Below are positions 14,698-14,873 of a stretch of DNA of 14,873 nt, one piece after another (the stretch's first letter is position 1; each line of letters opens with the position of its first letter). The position numbers and the translations under genes are program-made. This DNA comes from Bacteroidales bacterium (lineage in GTDB: Bacteria > Bacteroidota > Bacteroidia > Bacteroidales > Paludibacteraceae). The stretch lies in the NCBI GenBank assembly GCA_018066005.1, contig JAGHSG010000061.1, positions 1 to 14,873 on the forward strand, read 5' to 3'. Under the pieces are notes generated by a model, which made no database searches, had not been told where the DNA came from, and saw only the letters and a program-made list of their open reading frames with translations.

Positions 14698-14724
14698 GTA
14701 TATCATTTATTTTCAGTATCTTCG
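14693..14724 (+). promoter_or_regulatory. Candidate Bacteroidetes-type promoter pointing out of the window
   Basis: TTTG (14693-14696) and TATCTTCG (14717-14724) are 20 nt apart. The second element matches TAnnTTTG at all but one fixed position. It follows the terminator of the previous unit, as expected for a new transcription unit. No ATG occurs in the remaining bases on this strand, so any gene it serves starts beyond 14873 with a leader of at least about 140 nt. Confidence 0.45.
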
Positions 14725-14855
14725 GCAAGCTGCCTTGTGCTCTGCACAATTCCCCCGAATATACGTTCGCGTCTTGCTGGATATACGCTGCATATTAGGG
14801 TACAAGGCTTTGCCTTATATATCTATTTTTGTATTGTCTTTGGTGTGCAAGCACC
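14724..14855 (+). other. Hairpin-rich, ATG-free stretch (possible structured leader or dispersed repeat)
   Basis: Four compact hairpins are visible: GGCA-AGC-TGCC (14724-14734), TTGTGC-TCT-GCACAA (14735-14749), AAGGC-TTT-GCCTT (14804-14816) and GGTGT-GCAA-GCACC (14842-14855, one G-T pair). ATATACG occurs twice (14759-14765 and 14781-14787). Loops of three or four bases resemble those of the array at 14488-14554. I recognise no riboswitch or known RNA here. The bases from 14856 to the window end hold nothing I can identify. Confidence 0.4.
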
Positions 14856-14873
14856 CCACGACTATACCAAAAA

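Noticed and set aside
14522..14749. Minus-strand 75-residue frame with an internal 11-residue FSIIP repeat
   Set aside because: It runs through the intrinsic terminator and the candidate promoter, and its repeat is only the translation of the 33-bp DNA repeat. No recognisable family or start context.
14824..14831. TATTTTTG as a second -7 promoter element
   Set aside because: The only TTTG upstream in range (14809-14812) is 11 nt away, too close for the 19-21 nt spacing, and it forms part of a hairpin.

Overview
The window is a gene-dense piece of a Bacteroidota chromosome, almost certainly order Bacteroidales. The support is a GldB-family lipoprotein, a DUF3316-like exported protein, lipoproteins with loose lipoboxes, UvrC, TsaE and SufS of Bacteroidales type, the absence of Shine-Dalgarno sequences, and a very good match to the Bacteroidetes promoter (TTTG, 20 nt, TAnnTTTG) at 9906-9937. 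All thirteen recognised genes lie on the + strand.

Region 1 (1-9885) is a tightly packed run of nine genes with gaps of at most 34 nt and two overlapping joints. The order is mnmG (5' end outside the window), uvrC, tsaE, a DUF3316-like exported protein, an S41 peptidase lipoprotein, an orphan LolD-type ABC ATPase, a GldB-family lipoprotein, sufS, and an endonuclease/exonuclease/phosphatase (EEP) family protein. The mnmG-uvrC gap holds a perfect 14-bp palindrome that matches the chromosomal ParB-binding site parS. The EEP gene carries an in-frame insertion built from heptanucleotide repeats.

Region 2 (9886-14591) looks like a separate transcription unit. A strong promoter overlapped by an 18-bp inverted repeat precedes an OPT-family oligopeptide transporter, a class II fructose-bisphosphate aldolase and a succinate/acetate CoA-transferase. 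It ends at a strong intrinsic terminator at 14562-14591. The aldolase and CoA-transferase genes are 3 nt apart and have the skewed codon use of highly expressed genes, which fits glycolysis plus succinate/propionate/acetate fermentation in an anaerobe. An octanucleotide tandem repeat fills the OPT-aldolase gap.

Region 3 (14486-14873) has no credible gene. It contains four tandem mini-hairpins joined by a recurring CGTTCTAYTA linker, the terminator, three copies of a 33-bp repeat, a candidate promoter pointing right, and a leader rich in short-loop hairpins with no ATG that runs off the window edge. No complete unknown multi-gene system is visible. The unusual material is the parS-like site and the several families of small repeats.
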